Assembly (NCBI GenBank): GCA_019915015.1
Contig: JAHBBC010000002.1
Span: forward strand, 1,240,001-1,304,000
Reading direction: 5' to 3'
Length of the DNA: 64,000 nucleotides
Source: Auriscalpium vulgare
Lineage: Eukaryota > Basidiomycota > Agaricomycetes > Russulales > Auriscalpiaceae
In this document: piece by piece, positions 43,390-53,930 of the stretch
How the letters are laid out: every line of letters begins with the position of its first letter
Position numbering within the stretch: position 1 is the first letter of the stretch
Notes under the pieces: model-generated
The model's input: only the letters and a program-made list of their open reading frames with translations
The model's database searches: none
What the model was told of the DNA's origin: nothing
Position numbers and translations under genes: made by a program

Positions 43390-44553
43390 CTGTGCGGGGT
43401 GGGGGGTATTGGGGACGAGTTGGAACAGCGATCAAAATGCCCTATATATGCACTGTTGAGTAGCCGCCCATTTTCCTCCGGCGGAAAGCCACCGATATTG
43501 AGCGCTTGGGCGACTGAGGCGGGGCGATCTCCGCGAAGAGAGAATCTCAGACAGCGCGACGAGTAGCTGACTACACAGACTATGCGGAAGAGAACTGAGC
43601 ATTGGAACCGCGGAAGGGAACTTGAGCTTAGACTCGGCTTACCGCGGTCAACACGTGCTGGGAATTGAAAAGAGGGGCACGAGACGCGACGCGAGACCGC
43701 CGCCGACCGGTCATCGCGCCTACGCCACTTGGTGGCACATCTGAGAAGCACCAGGATGCGGCTATGAGCATCTGCAGAGCAAGCAGAAGTCGAGCGGACG
43801 CGAATTGTTGATCGGGTGGCCGGGGTGGATGTATGCGCGTTCAATGCGATTGATCGCATGACTACACCGCGAACTCGAGGCGGGCGACGTTGCGCCGACC
43901 GATAGAGCATCTACGCGTGCTTTACAACAGGCGGCCGGATATCTGGTAGTAAATAGAAAAAAGAAGGCAAGTGGTAAGTACTTGGTCTGTAGGAGCAACT
44001 TCTCTCGTGGCCACTGGCCAACGACCCAGTTTGCCAAGCTTCCACGATGGCCGTCCACAGCATCCTTCAATGTGCGGGAGAATTTACATTGGAAGGAGTA
44101 TCAAGCTACTTACCAGAGATGTCCCGGGAGGGAAAACCAATCCCGATTCGCAAGGCTGCTGCCGAGAGCTGTATGCGTTGCTTCAGCCCAAACCGTAGTC
44201 GCATCTTTGCCGGAGAATATCATGGAGGAAGGATATGTCAAAAGGGAAAAAGACCGGATGGCGGCGACGTCAGGGCGAGAGCAGAAGTATAACTCTGAAT
44301 ATCTAAACTTCTGAACTCATCAATTCTTGTCTGCTGACGTCACTCGTTCACGTGGGCGACGACGTCCTAAGTAGCGGCTCGAGTCTCGCCTTGCACCTTT
44401 TCATCAGGAAGACAGAAGGAAGGATGTATTCGCCTCTCGGTCTACATAATTCTCTACAAATGCGTAAAAATATATCCGCGATTGCGAGGAAAGAGAGGGT
44501 ACTATGTAGTTATTTGAAGTACTACAACGTCCAGGCGGGCTTCGTCCGAGTAG
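43390..44553. other. Spacer between P1 and P2
   Basis: Part of a roughly 2-kb tandem unit: gcgttgcttcagcc with following sequence (about 44176-44230) recurs near 45896-45950. The block with aaatatatccgcga near 44470 recurs near 46185. An ORF at 44047-44292 (+) is not convincing. Confidence 0.5.
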
Positions 44554-45592
44554 CTAATCCTTTTGCGAGCCCCCCCGCTTCATCTTGGCGAACATTCCCT
44601 CCGGCTGCACGTACTGATCCTCGCCGCTGAAGCCCACCGTCACGTTCCCACGCTGTGAGTACAAATGCATATGGTCCGCGAACTGCGAGGAGGACCCCGC
44701 CGCCTGGCCGGCGTCGCCGACGAGGATGCTTACCTCCCTGCTTGTGGCCCTGACGATGCGCGCAGCCACGGAGAGGACGGGCAGCACTGTGACATCACCG
44801 TGCCGCGAGCTGAGCTCGACGATGCCCGAGTAGGTGCGCGGGATCATCACGAGCACCCTGCCTGCACATATTGTTAGCGCGCTGCAGCAGGACAGCAATG
44901 GAGGCGGCACGTACCGTTTCGCGAGTAGACGTTCAAGTCGATGAATTTGGAAGGAGCCTTGGCGAACTGGACATCATCCGTTAGTGGCGTGTAGGCCTAA
45001 GAAGCTGGCACCCATACCAGATCAATTTCGATCTTGCGATGGCGGGTCGTCGCCCTCACGCCCGCGCGAGCCGGGGTCGGTGCGTCACCCACGATGGCCA
45101 GGCGAGCCGTAAGCGACCCGTAGCGCGTAGAGAACGTGGCCGCCGGCGATGAAAGCGTTGACGCGATATCTTGGTGGCGGCGACGACGGCGGCCGCCTCG
45201 CCCGTTGATGGCGCTCACGAAGGAGGTTAGGAAAGATGGGGTGGATGCGGGTGCGAAGGGGTCCAACATCCATGTGCCTACGTCCGCGATGAGACGGGTC
45301 CGGCACTGCGCAGAGGCGGCACGCACCGTTTATGCTCTCGTATCGCGTCGCGACGATGAGGCCGTTGACAGGGCTGTCGCCGGCGTTCGTGGACGCTCCG
45401 ATGGCGTCCTTGGCGGCACTGTACTCTGGCGGGGCGGCATCCGAATCACTCTGTAAAGGGACAAGTGAGCTTGGTTGACAGTGAGCCGGCTGTTGGCAAA
45501 GGGCGCACCGATTCTGACGAGGACGTCGAGGAGTGCGACCTCCGGTGAGGACGATGTTCCTGCTCATCCGCAATCTTCTTGTCGACGATCAT
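44554..45592 (-). CDS. DUF7330-like protein, tandem paralogue P2
   Basis: Start M-I-V-D-K-K-I-A-D-E-Q-E at 45592. It has the same exon plan as P1: intron with GTGCGCCC donor after S-S-S-E-S, then S-D-S-D-A-A-P-P-E-Y-S, then R-Y-E-S-I-N spliced to G-T-W-M-L-D-P-F-A. The core holds F-S-T-R-Y-G-S-L-T-A-R-L-A-I-V-G, and the C-terminal exon V-M-I-P-R-T-Y-S-G-I-V-E-L and I-L-V-G-D-A. It ends K-R-G-G-S-Q-K-D at 44554. It is closer to P3 than to P1. It reads as intact; function unknown. Confidence 0.7.
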
Positions 45593-46244
45593 CTTGGAGA
45601 TGGGTTTGGTCTTGCTGTCAAAAGGGGAGGGGAGGCTGAGGAAACAGGGAAGCTGGGATAAAGGTCGACACCGCCATCTTGATGTCCATATATACTGCAC
45701 ATCGTGGATTCCTGTCGACCTGCTAATTGCTGCGCATCATTATGTATGGGAGCTGTGAAGGGGTAAATAATTTGAAAATGTGGGGTGCCTGCGCTCTCAG
45801 AGGCTGTTAGACTGTTGGTGGGAGATACGCGACGAGGCGGTGTACCGACTAAGATACGCGTCGTCTCGGCGCCGGCCAAACTCAGAACGAGTGTGCGTTG
45901 CTTCAGCCTGAACCGTGGTTGCATCGTTGCCGGGAAATGTTATGGGGCAGGGCATGTCAAAAAACGAAGACCGGACGCTGGCGAGAGCACTGAGCAGGAG
46001 AGGATTCTGGTCTGCTGACAAATCACTCCGCTGTAGACAGTGGAGAGGCTCGCCTGGCGCCTTTTCATCAGGAAGACACTAGGGGGAACATCGTAAGAAA
46101 ATATTCGCCTCCGAGTCCGTATGGAAATATCCGCCTCCGACGCCTCCGACTCCGAGTCCAGATGATCGTCTTCAAATATGTAGAAATATATCCGCGACTA
46201 TGAGGAAAGAGAAAGAGTACATAGTACGTACAACTTCGTCTTCG
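45593..46244. other. Spacer between P2 and P3
   Basis: Repeats motifs of the 43390-44553 spacer and contains a short tandem run of attcgcctccga-like units near 46100-46165. No gene is supported. Confidence 0.5.
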
Positions 46245-47435
46245 CTAATTCTTCCGCGAGCCCTCCCGCTTCATCTTGGCGAACTTGCCCTCGGGCTGCA
46301 CGTACTGATCCTCGCCGCTGAAGCCCACCGTCACGCTCCCCCGCCGCGAGTACAAATGCATATGGTCCGCGAACTGCGAGGACGACCCCGCAGCCTGGCC
46401 GTCGTCGCCGACGAGGATGCTCACCTCCCTGCCTGCGGCCCGAACGACGCGCGCGGCCGCGGAGAGGACGGGCAGCACGGTGACGTCGCCGCGCCGCGAG
46501 CTGAGATCGACGATGCCCGAGTAGGTGCGCGGAATCATCACGAGCACCCTGCCTGCACAATTTCTCAGCGCACGGCAGGAGGACAGCAATGGAGACCACG
46601 GACCTTTTCGTGAGTAGACGTCCAAGTCGATGAACTTGGAAGGAGCCTTGGCGAACTGGACATCGTCCGTCAGCGGCATGCAGGCCCAAGAAGCTTGCGC
46701 GCATACCAGATCAATGTCGATCTTGCGATGGCGGGTCGTAGCCTTCACGCCCGCGCGAGCGGGCGCAAGCGGGTCACCCACGATGGCCAGGCGAGCCGTG
46801 ATCGACCCGTGGCGCGTAGAGAATGTGGCCGCTGGCGACGAGAGCGTCGACGCGATATCCCGTTGGCGGCGGCGGCCGCCGCCTCGCCCATTGATGGCGC
46901 TCACGACAGAGGCTAGGAGGGACGGGGTGGATGCGGGTGCGAAGGGATCCAGCATCCAAGTGCCTACGTCGACTACAATGAGAGGTGCCCGGCAATGCGG
47001 AGAGGCGGGCACGTACCGTTTATGCTATCGCGCCGCGTTGCTACGGTGAGACCGTTGACAGGGCTGTCCCCGCCGCTCGTGGACGCTCCGACGGCGTGCT
47101 CTGCGGCACTATAGTCGGGCGGGGCGGCGTCTGAATTGCTCTGTAAAGGGATAGGTGAGCTTGGTTGACGTTGAGCTGTTGGCAAAGAAGCGCACCGATT
47201 CTGACGAGGACGATGAGTGTGACCTCCGGTGACGACGAGTGGACGCTCTGAAGGCGTGCTTTGCGCTAAATTTGGGCGGCGCGGCGTCCGAATCGCTCTG
47301 TACAGGGACAGGTGAGCTTGGTGGACGTCGAGCAGTTGGCAAAGTGCGCACCGATTCTGATGAGGACGACGAGGAGTGTGACCTCCGGTGACGACGATGT
47401 TCCTGCTCATCTGCAATCTTCTTGTCGACGATCAT
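46245..47435 (-). CDS. DUF7330-like protein, tandem paralogue P3 with a duplicated exon
   Basis: Start M-I-V-D-K-K-I-A-D-E-Q-E-H-R-R at 47435. A 156-bp tandem duplication has copied the first intron plus flanking coding sequence: intron a 47351-47298, new exon 47297-47196 (34 codons), intron b 47195-47141. Both introns keep GTGCGC donors and CAG acceptors, and phase is preserved, so the protein simply gains a second S-D-S-D-A-A-P-P / R-R-S-H-S-S-S-S segment. Downstream parts match P2: G-T-W-M-L-D-P-F-A, F-S-T-R-H-G-S-I-T-A-R-L, V-M-I-P-R-T-Y-S-G, I-L-V-G-D-D-G. It ends E-G-S-R-K-N at 46245. Confidence 0.7.
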
Positions 47436-48002
47436 CTTAAAAATTGGTTTGGTCTTGCTGTCAAAAAGAAAGGAAGACTAAGGAAGATGGGGGGAAGGGA
47501 AGCTGGGATAAAGGTCGACGCCGCCGTCTTGATGCCTCGTATAAGTATCCTGCATAACGTTCCAGAGACTTCGCAGGGTTTCGGACTGGCTGATTGCTGC
47601 GCAGTAGCTTGACCTTATGGTATCAGATGATAGTCGTTCTGAATATGGCGGCGCACTGGCTGCGCATCATTATGGGATGCTGCGGAGTGTCAACACTTTG
47701 AACATGTGCCGTTGCTGCGCCCTCGGAGGCTGTTAGGTGTTGATGGGAGATAGGTACAGAACAGAAGACCGTATTCTGTGGATAAGGTCAGCCACGGAGA
47801 GGCGAGGAGGCGTAGTACTTACGCGTCGTCGCGGCGCCGGCAAAATTCAGAAGGCGCAGCGCGGCAAGCATCCCGGGCGGTTATGTGAGAGGGCAAATTG
47901 CACATCGGTCGTCCAAAGTACCTTTTCTTTTCGAGTGAGGCGCAGCCTGGGTTTGACTGGATACTGACTTACCGTGTGATCTCAAAAGAATATGCCTTCT
48001 AT
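47436..48002. other. Spacer upstream of P3
   Basis: No supported gene; contains the segment ctcggaggctgttagg shared in diverged form with the 45.8 kb spacer. Confidence 0.5.
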
Positions 48003-48865
48003 TCAAATGGGCCCGCAAGTGAGATTGAATAGTGATACACGTATGGACAGAGGCGTCCGGCACCCATAGGCATACTCATCGTAGCTACTTCTTGGACGAG
48101 GTTGTCCCGCTTGATGACGATGGACGTTTCTCTGCGCGCGATGGGTGTGACGGTACCAGCGGCCGCGGAGAGACTGGAATGCACACCCACGTGGTGCTCC
48201 GCAGCAGCCGCGTGTAGTCTTCACGGAGTGCCCTGCCGCACATGTGCGTGTCAGCGCGATACAGGCGAACAACAGAAGGAGGTGAGGCGCACCGCTTCTC
48301 GTGCAGACGTCCATAACGTCCATATCGGTGAACTTCGACGCCGCCCATCCACACTGCGAGACCTTCCACACTGCGACGCATCGCCGTCAGCAATAAGCAG
48401 GGCAAGCAAAAGACCTTGCCAGCGTACCCCATCAATTTTGACGCGGCTCGTCACATTTACGCCCGTCGTCGAGGTGTCCAACTCAAAGGGCGACGGGTAC
48501 GTGGTCTCCGGTAGCGACAAAGGCGTCGTCCCAATTGTCCCATTACCACGCGGGCAGCCTCCGCTCATGATAGAGGACAGAGGGACAGAGGTTGCCGGCG
48601 CGGCGGAGTTCCGCCTTCGCGCGCACGAGCCTGCCTGAGGGCGGCACCAACGGAGGCGCCTTACGAGGGTGCCGCCGCAGACAGGAATGTCTGCCCGCGG
48701 CGAGGATCCGGCGATGTCCTGTGCTGCGCTGTACGGGGGCGGTGGGACGTCCAAATCGCTCTGTGTATAGGTGAGCTTATACGTCGCACCAACTGCAGGC
48801 AGAGGACACACTGGGAAGTCCGATGGCAGGCCCCACTCGTCAATAGGCTTCAAGTCGATGATCAT
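48003..48865 (-). pseudogene. DUF7330-like paralogue P4, probably decayed
   Basis: Starts M-I-I-D-L-K-P-I-D-E-W-G at 48865. It keeps the V-P-P-P-P-Y-S-A-A-Q-D segment after a GT-AG intron like those of its neighbours. The core is shortened: L-P-E-T-T-Y-P-S-P-F and V-N-V-T-S-R-V-K-I remain, but the G-T-W signature and much of the first sheet are missing. The C-terminal part (C-G-W-A-A-S-K-F-T-D-M-D) continues in shifted frames with no full-length reading. A functional short variant is not excluded. Confidence 0.5.
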
Positions 48866-50199
48866 CTCAGCAGTGGGTCGCAGAGGGTCGCTTTCAATTG
48901 TTGGGCCGTCACGGTGGCCTTGGCGTCGAAAGAGAGTGAGAGGCGCCAGTTTACATAACGAGATCACGCGCACAACCTTGGACGTAGTACACACTGCCTG
49001 CACAGCCGGGCATTTCATCGGAAATACCGTGAAAATTATGGTAAAAGGATTCTACGTATATTACCAGAAATACTGTAAGAGTTATTTAAAGTATTGCATA
49101 AGAAGCACTAAGGCAGACAAAGGCCCACAGCCGTGGGGTTACATAAGTATTTCTTTATGCAATACTTGACAGTACTTCTAAGGTTTTTCTCATCAAGTAC
49201 ATACAGTCTTTTTACAGTTACAAGAAGTGCCGGAGCTTCGCTCCGCCGATGTTGAAGCTAATTACTTAGTTTGCACGCCAAGTATCATTATGTGTCGCTA
49301 TTATTATTGTCTGAGAGCCTCTAAGTCAACTCACGACCTGGTACTGTATGCTTAAGACGCGCCGGCGCCGCTGAGCGCTGAACCTGGTTCCTGGTTGCAA
49401 AGCTCGGGTCGAAAGGAACGCCGTGCTGCTTGCAAACTCATGATGGAACGTGTTTTGCCACTTGTATTCCTGGGCTGGCACCAGATCCCACAACGGAGCT
49501 GCGCATAAATCATCGCGAGGTGACGAGAACTGAGTCGCTGGCAGTTTGGTTCGAACGGCTCCGTATGCTCAACGATCAGGAGCGCGAGCAGATCGCGAAA
49601 ATTGCGCATCAGCTCTAACTGATGGAGAAAATTGAGTGGCGGCGTGTACGAGAAAGGCAGCAAATCTCGCATAAGGACAAAAAATGCCCAAACAAAGCGA
49701 AACCGACGGTCGTCATAATCTTAAAGTAAGAGTAATTTCCACAGTATTTCTTGGTGTGCCACTCGACCGCGCAGGCAGTGACAAGTTACCGCGTACTACT
49801 CGCAAGGCTCAGGATCATCTTACCGCGCTTTTCGATCAATGATCACTGTCAAATAATTACAATACCGGCGCTCTACTAATCTCTACTCGACGTGCGCACG
49901 TCGCATCGCAGCCATACATACAATGGTACAGTAAGTAAATGTCGAGTCGCACATCGGTCGTGCAAAGAGCCTGATATTTTGTGTCTCTACTATGTAAGTA
50001 CAAGTTGAGCAAGGCGCAGCGTGAAGCTCGAGAGTCCTTCTCGTCTAGCGCTGTACCTAGAGCAAACCAGAAAGAAATGTCTAATAAATGAGATAGAAGA
50101 GTATGTTACACGTAGCCTGAGAGACACAGTCCAGCTCTTGTGCGAGACTGTCCGCTTGAGCTTCATTACGCTGAACGTGCCGCGACAAAATTCGGGCGA
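48866..50199. other. AT-rich spacer with an imperfect inverted repeat
   Basis: Around 49050-49215, agtattgcataagaa and its near complement ttctttatgcaatact face each other, with agaaatactgt against acagtacttct outside them. This suggests a small MITE-like insertion. The segment from 49216 to 50199 contains no supported gene. Confidence 0.5.
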
Positions 50200-51334
50200 T
50201 CAAGTGCATGATTTCCGGGAACGCCGGCACGCCCGCCTGCTCATCTCTCCACGCGCAGTGGCACGGACGGTGCGCGCAGTGGCTTGGACAGTGCGTGCAG
50301 CAGCTCTAACAGAGTCCGCGGCGTCGGAGAGGACGGGCTGCACAGTCACGGTCATGTCCTCGTGCCGCGCACCGCAGCAGCGGCGTGCAGTCTTCACGAG
50401 TGCTCTGCCTGGATATGTATGTCAGCATGCCGCAGGCGGACAACAGATGGTGCCAGCGCGCACCGCTTGTCGCGTAAACGCCCGTCTTGATGAATTTCGT
50501 GGTGGAAACCCTCCTTCCACACTGCGACATATCGGAATCAGCGACAAGTAGGGAACTTGGAGCTTTGTCGCTTACCCGACCATGTTTGAAGTGCCGGCTC
50601 GTCGCATCTACGCTCGCGCCAGCTGTCATAGGGGCGGTGTTGCCACAGCGCGTCGGAGGCGGGCCAAAAATCGATGAATACTTGGCCACCGGCGTCGACG
50701 CAGCTGTCCCGTCGTCACGCCGGAAGCCGTGTCGTGGAGGAGGGCCAAAGCGCGACGAGTACGTGGCCGCCGGCGACAAAGGCGTCGTCGTAGCTGTCCC
50801 ATCGCCACGTCGGCAGCTGCGTCGCGCATTAACGGTCACGACTATGCCCGCGCGAGCTGTCGCAGGGTCGGGATTCCGCCCGTTGCGCGTCGGTGGGGGG
50901 CCAAATCGTGACGAGAACGTGGGCGCCGGCGGAACAGGCGGTATCGCAGTTGTCCCGTCGCTACGCCGGGAGCCTTGTTGCACGCTCAGGTTGAAGGACA
51001 GACGGGAAGGGGTGGATGGGAACGCGAAGGGGTCCCGCCGACGCGCGCCTGCCTCCGCCATCAAGGGCGGCACACACGGGGAACGCAGGTACGTACCATT
51101 TATGCTTTCGTGCTGCGTCGCGACGGGGACGCCGCTGACAGGTATGTCGCCGCCCCTCGTCGAGGACCCGGCAGGGTCCTGTACGGCACTGTACGGGGGC
51201 GGCGGGTCGTCCATAACGCTCTGTATATGATATGTAAGGTCAGTCGCACCGACCGCTGGCAAAGGACGCACCGAGAAGTATGACATGCGCCGCCGCTCAG
51301 GGTTGACAGTCCGAGTCTTCATGTCTAAAATCAT
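50200..51334 (-). CDS. DUF7330-like protein, tandem paralogue P5 with an amplified segment
   Basis: Start M-I-L-D-M-K-T-R-T at 51334. The family intron joins M-S-Y-F-S to S-V-M-D-D-P-P-P-P-Y-S-A, and H-E-S-I-N-G precedes the next intron. The core segment present once in P1-P3 occurs three times here: S-S-R-F-G-P-P-P, S-S-R-F-G-P-P-P and S-S-I-F-G-P-P-P, each preceded by R-x-D/G-D-G-T. The C-terminal segment (V-K-T-A-R-R-C-C-G-A, M-T-V-T-V-Q-P-V-L-S-D-A-A) aligns with the V-M-I-P-R region of P1-P3 but has lost much of its pattern. The last splice is uncertain, so it may be active, diverged or dying. Confidence 0.55.
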
Positions 51335-51604
51335 CGTGGCGCGGTGAGTCGCGTTGGTCTCTTGTTGGTCTTGAGGTCAGAAAAGGGAGCGGTGGGGAAT
51401 TGGGATAGCTATCCTGATACCCATATATACTGTACGGTTGCGCACTGCATCCCGCTAAGTTACCACACAGAAGCGGCTTCGAACCCGCTGCGCAATATCA
51501 TGGATGACTGCGGGGCGCCATATCGAAGGCGAGAACCAGTTAGAGGCGGTGTTGTACTTGCAAGATCAAAATGTTGTCACGGTGAGAAGTCAACAAAAGT
51601 GATT

Positions 51605-51686
51605 GGGCCTGGCCGGGAATTGAACCCGGGACCTCCTCCAATTGCGTAAGCCCTAAGAAGGAATCATACTACTAGACCACCAGGCC
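51605..51686 (-). tRNA. tRNA-Pro(AGG) with 10-nt intron
   Basis: Reading the minus strand from 51686: acceptor GGCCTGG, D arm with GGTCTAGTAGTA, anticodon stem CCTTC paired with GGAGG, and loop with anticodon AGG. A 10-nt intron lies one base 3' of the anticodon. The T arm is CCCGGGTTCAATTCCCGG, followed by acceptor CCAGGCC and discriminator C. The mature length is 72 nt. The A and B boxes for RNA polymerase III are intact, and the internal intron is at the canonical position. Confidence 0.93.
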
Positions 51687-52023
51687 GATATCGGGAGACC
51701 GCCTGAGGATGACATCACCCCCGGGGAAAGCTTTGAGATCTGTATCCACTGAGAGACGGCTTCCTCGGTTCCTCTGCAACCAAGTGCGCAGCGCACTGCC
51801 CGCGCAGTTGATCTCATCGAGGCAGCAGATTGGAACACGTCGACAAAGAAGCGCACAAGTTCGAGTCAGACAGCGACACAGCCCAACTGGCCGCAATCTT
51901 TGATTCATGTATACCCCTGCTGACGGCGCAGAGATACCACTTTGCAGCCCCCATCAACCTGGCTCTCAATCCTTTCTTTCTTGCCCCGCCAATACCCTCT
52001 CAACATCCCCAGATCTGGACAAG
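51687..52023. other. Spacer between tRNA and phosphatase gene
   Basis: No gene supported. A pyrimidine-rich stretch just before 52024 is typical of a basidiomycete core promoter and leader. Confidence 0.45.
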
Positions 52024-52756
52024 ATGCTCTCCATCGCCCCGTGGCAGTCGTCTCTGCTCTCCGCCGTGCTGCCCAAGCGTCGCCCCGCTCCCCAGGACTT
52101 CGAGCGCAAGGCCAACGCCAACGAAATCGTACCGCGCCTGTACCTCTCCGACCTATACACCGCGCGCTCTGACGCAGAGCTCGCGCGCCTTGGCATCACA
52201 CATGTTCTCTCTGTGCTGGACTTCCGCCCCGTGATCCCGCCGCACATCATCGCGGTGCACATCCCGCTTGCAGACCGCTCCGACGTGGACATCCTCTCGC
52301 ATCTCGATGCGACAACCACGTTCATCCGTGACGCACTCGCCGCTGCCCCGCAGAACCGTGTGCTGGTGCGTAGTCGCCCGCGCATATGGCCAATCGCTGA
52401 CCCCGGTCCAGGTGCACTGCCTCATGGGCATCAGTCGCAGTGCGACAGTCGTCTGCGCCTATCTCGTCGCTACGACCGACATGACTGCGGCGCAGGCTCT
52501 TGCCGCCGTCCAGGCGAAACGCGCCGTCGTGAACCCCAATTATGGCTTCCAGCGCCAGCTGCGCAAGTATGCAGCGCAATGTCACGGGGAGTCTGATCCC
52601 GCGCTTGCGGGGCCAGGCACAGGGAGCGGGTTGACGGTCGCGGAGCGTATTCGGCTGCTCAGTGGCAAGGAGGACGCCGCGGTGTCTGTGGCGGCGGCGG
52701 CGGCGTCGACGCGGAATACGGGGACATCGACCTCTTCAACGACGCCGCTGACCTAG
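52024..52756 (+). CDS. Dual-specificity protein phosphatase
   Basis: Two exons, 52024-52365 and 52412-52756 (46-bp intron, phase 0), giving 228 aa. The catalytic loop H-C-L-M-G-I-S-R-S fits H-C-x5-R-S, with nucleophile Cys117 and Arg123. The general acid is probably Asp84 in P-L-A-D-R-S-D. The fold begins I-V-P-R-L-Y-L-S-D-L, and A-V-V-N-P-N-Y-G-F follows the catalytic loop, as in small DUSPs. The intron falls right before the catalytic loop. An Ala/Ser/Thr-rich tail follows. All active-site residues are present, so it should be active; substrate unknown. The start ATG directly follows a pyrimidine-rich leader. Confidence 0.88.
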
Positions 52757-53213
52757 TGGTTGAGTGCCGAGCATGAACGGTTCTCTTTATAGATGCGGTG
52801 GCCTGTGGCCTGTAGACATAAGTATCGTCATCGAAGACACGTTGTAGACGCACACGTACGTAGCATCACCGTTAAACATCATAACCGCCCTCTTGCAGTG
52901 ACTTCCGTTCCGCCTTCCTGCCGATCATCGCACACGGTGTAAGTACCATACCGTGCGCCACCCATCAGGTAATCCGCTGCTATAGCATTTGCATGTCATC
53001 GCCTTCACATCCACCATCGTTTGAATGCTATTCAACCCCATTGGCCTGCACGTTTGAAGCGCATCAGACAGACCCGCGCCCCTACGCCTTCGACACATGC
53101 GATATACAGTCATTGCGCAATACACGCGTTCAAGCATGGTCAGTGAGCTCATATTCTTCCTATGAATAACTCGGCCATCCCCATATCTCCTGCGCTCCGG
53201 ATTCCGACACTAT
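52757..53213. other. Intergenic, no supported gene
   Basis: Low-GC stretch with no conserved frame. Confidence 0.5.
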
Positions 53214-53462
53214 TTATGTCTGCATCCGCTTGATGAGTCGGTTCCGGATGTCCGTGAGTGTTCCCCACCCGTCCGTCTGATACTGATAGATAAACATCAA
53301 GGTTGGGTCTATAGAAGACCGACGTCGCCCCGCACCTCCCATTCGTGCGGCAGGATCCCCACCCTCAATCTCCTCGCCCTTTTGTTTTGATATTTCCTGT
53401 CGGTGCTGCATGTCGGCGTCGTCCACGGAGGTGCTGCTCCTCACGGAGAAGCTGCCCATCAT
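53214..53462 (-). CDS. Small hypothetical protein or last exon
   Basis: The frame ends Q-T-D-G-W-G-T-L-T-D-I-R-N-R-L-I-K-R-M-Q-T. Upstream of the nominal start (53462) the frame stays open as L-A-Y-R-A-L-D-T-A-A-N behind an AG, so this may be the terminal exon of a longer gene whose upstream exons I could not find. It has no recognised domain. Confidence 0.35.
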   Translation of the reverse strand: MMGSFSVRSSTSVDDADMQHRQEISKQKGEEIEGGDPAARMGGAGRRRSSIDPTLMFIYQYQTDGWGTLTDIRNRLIKRMQT

Positions 53463-53930
53463 ATTAGCGGCCGTATCGAGTGCGCGATACGCCAGCAGTA
53501 AGTCTCTGCCATGGATCTTAGGTCTGCTACTTACTTTGCGACACGCGCTTCACAAGTGGCTGCCGGGACGCTGATTGTGTACGACCACGGTGCGCCTACT
53601 GCCTGTCGCCCCCGTGCGACATGAGTTGACAACCGTTCACACCGACAGTAACAACGCTCGACCAGGAGGCAAGCAGGGTTGCGCAGCTTCCCTCATATCT
53701 GCACTTTCTGATTTACCTGACGATCGCTGCTAGGTCGAGCTGATCTGGGTACGTGCCCAATACGATGTTGACCACATCTCATCCTGAGTAGCGCTTCATT
53801 GATCAGGATGCACCATGGACGAATGGCAAGGCTCTTTTCATCGCGGTATGTATTACAGCTGTGTGGCGTGATATCAGCAGCCCCGTTCATCACATCTGGA
53901 CATCTTTGTTGTTCTAACAGAGTCGTTATT
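53463..53930. other. Intergenic, no supported gene
   Basis: May hold upstream exons of the 53214-53462 frame; none could be joined. Confidence 0.4.

Noticed and set aside
43982..44314. Plus-strand frames between P1 and P2 as a gene
   Set aside because: They overlap duplicated spacer sequence and lose the frame in the other spacer copy.
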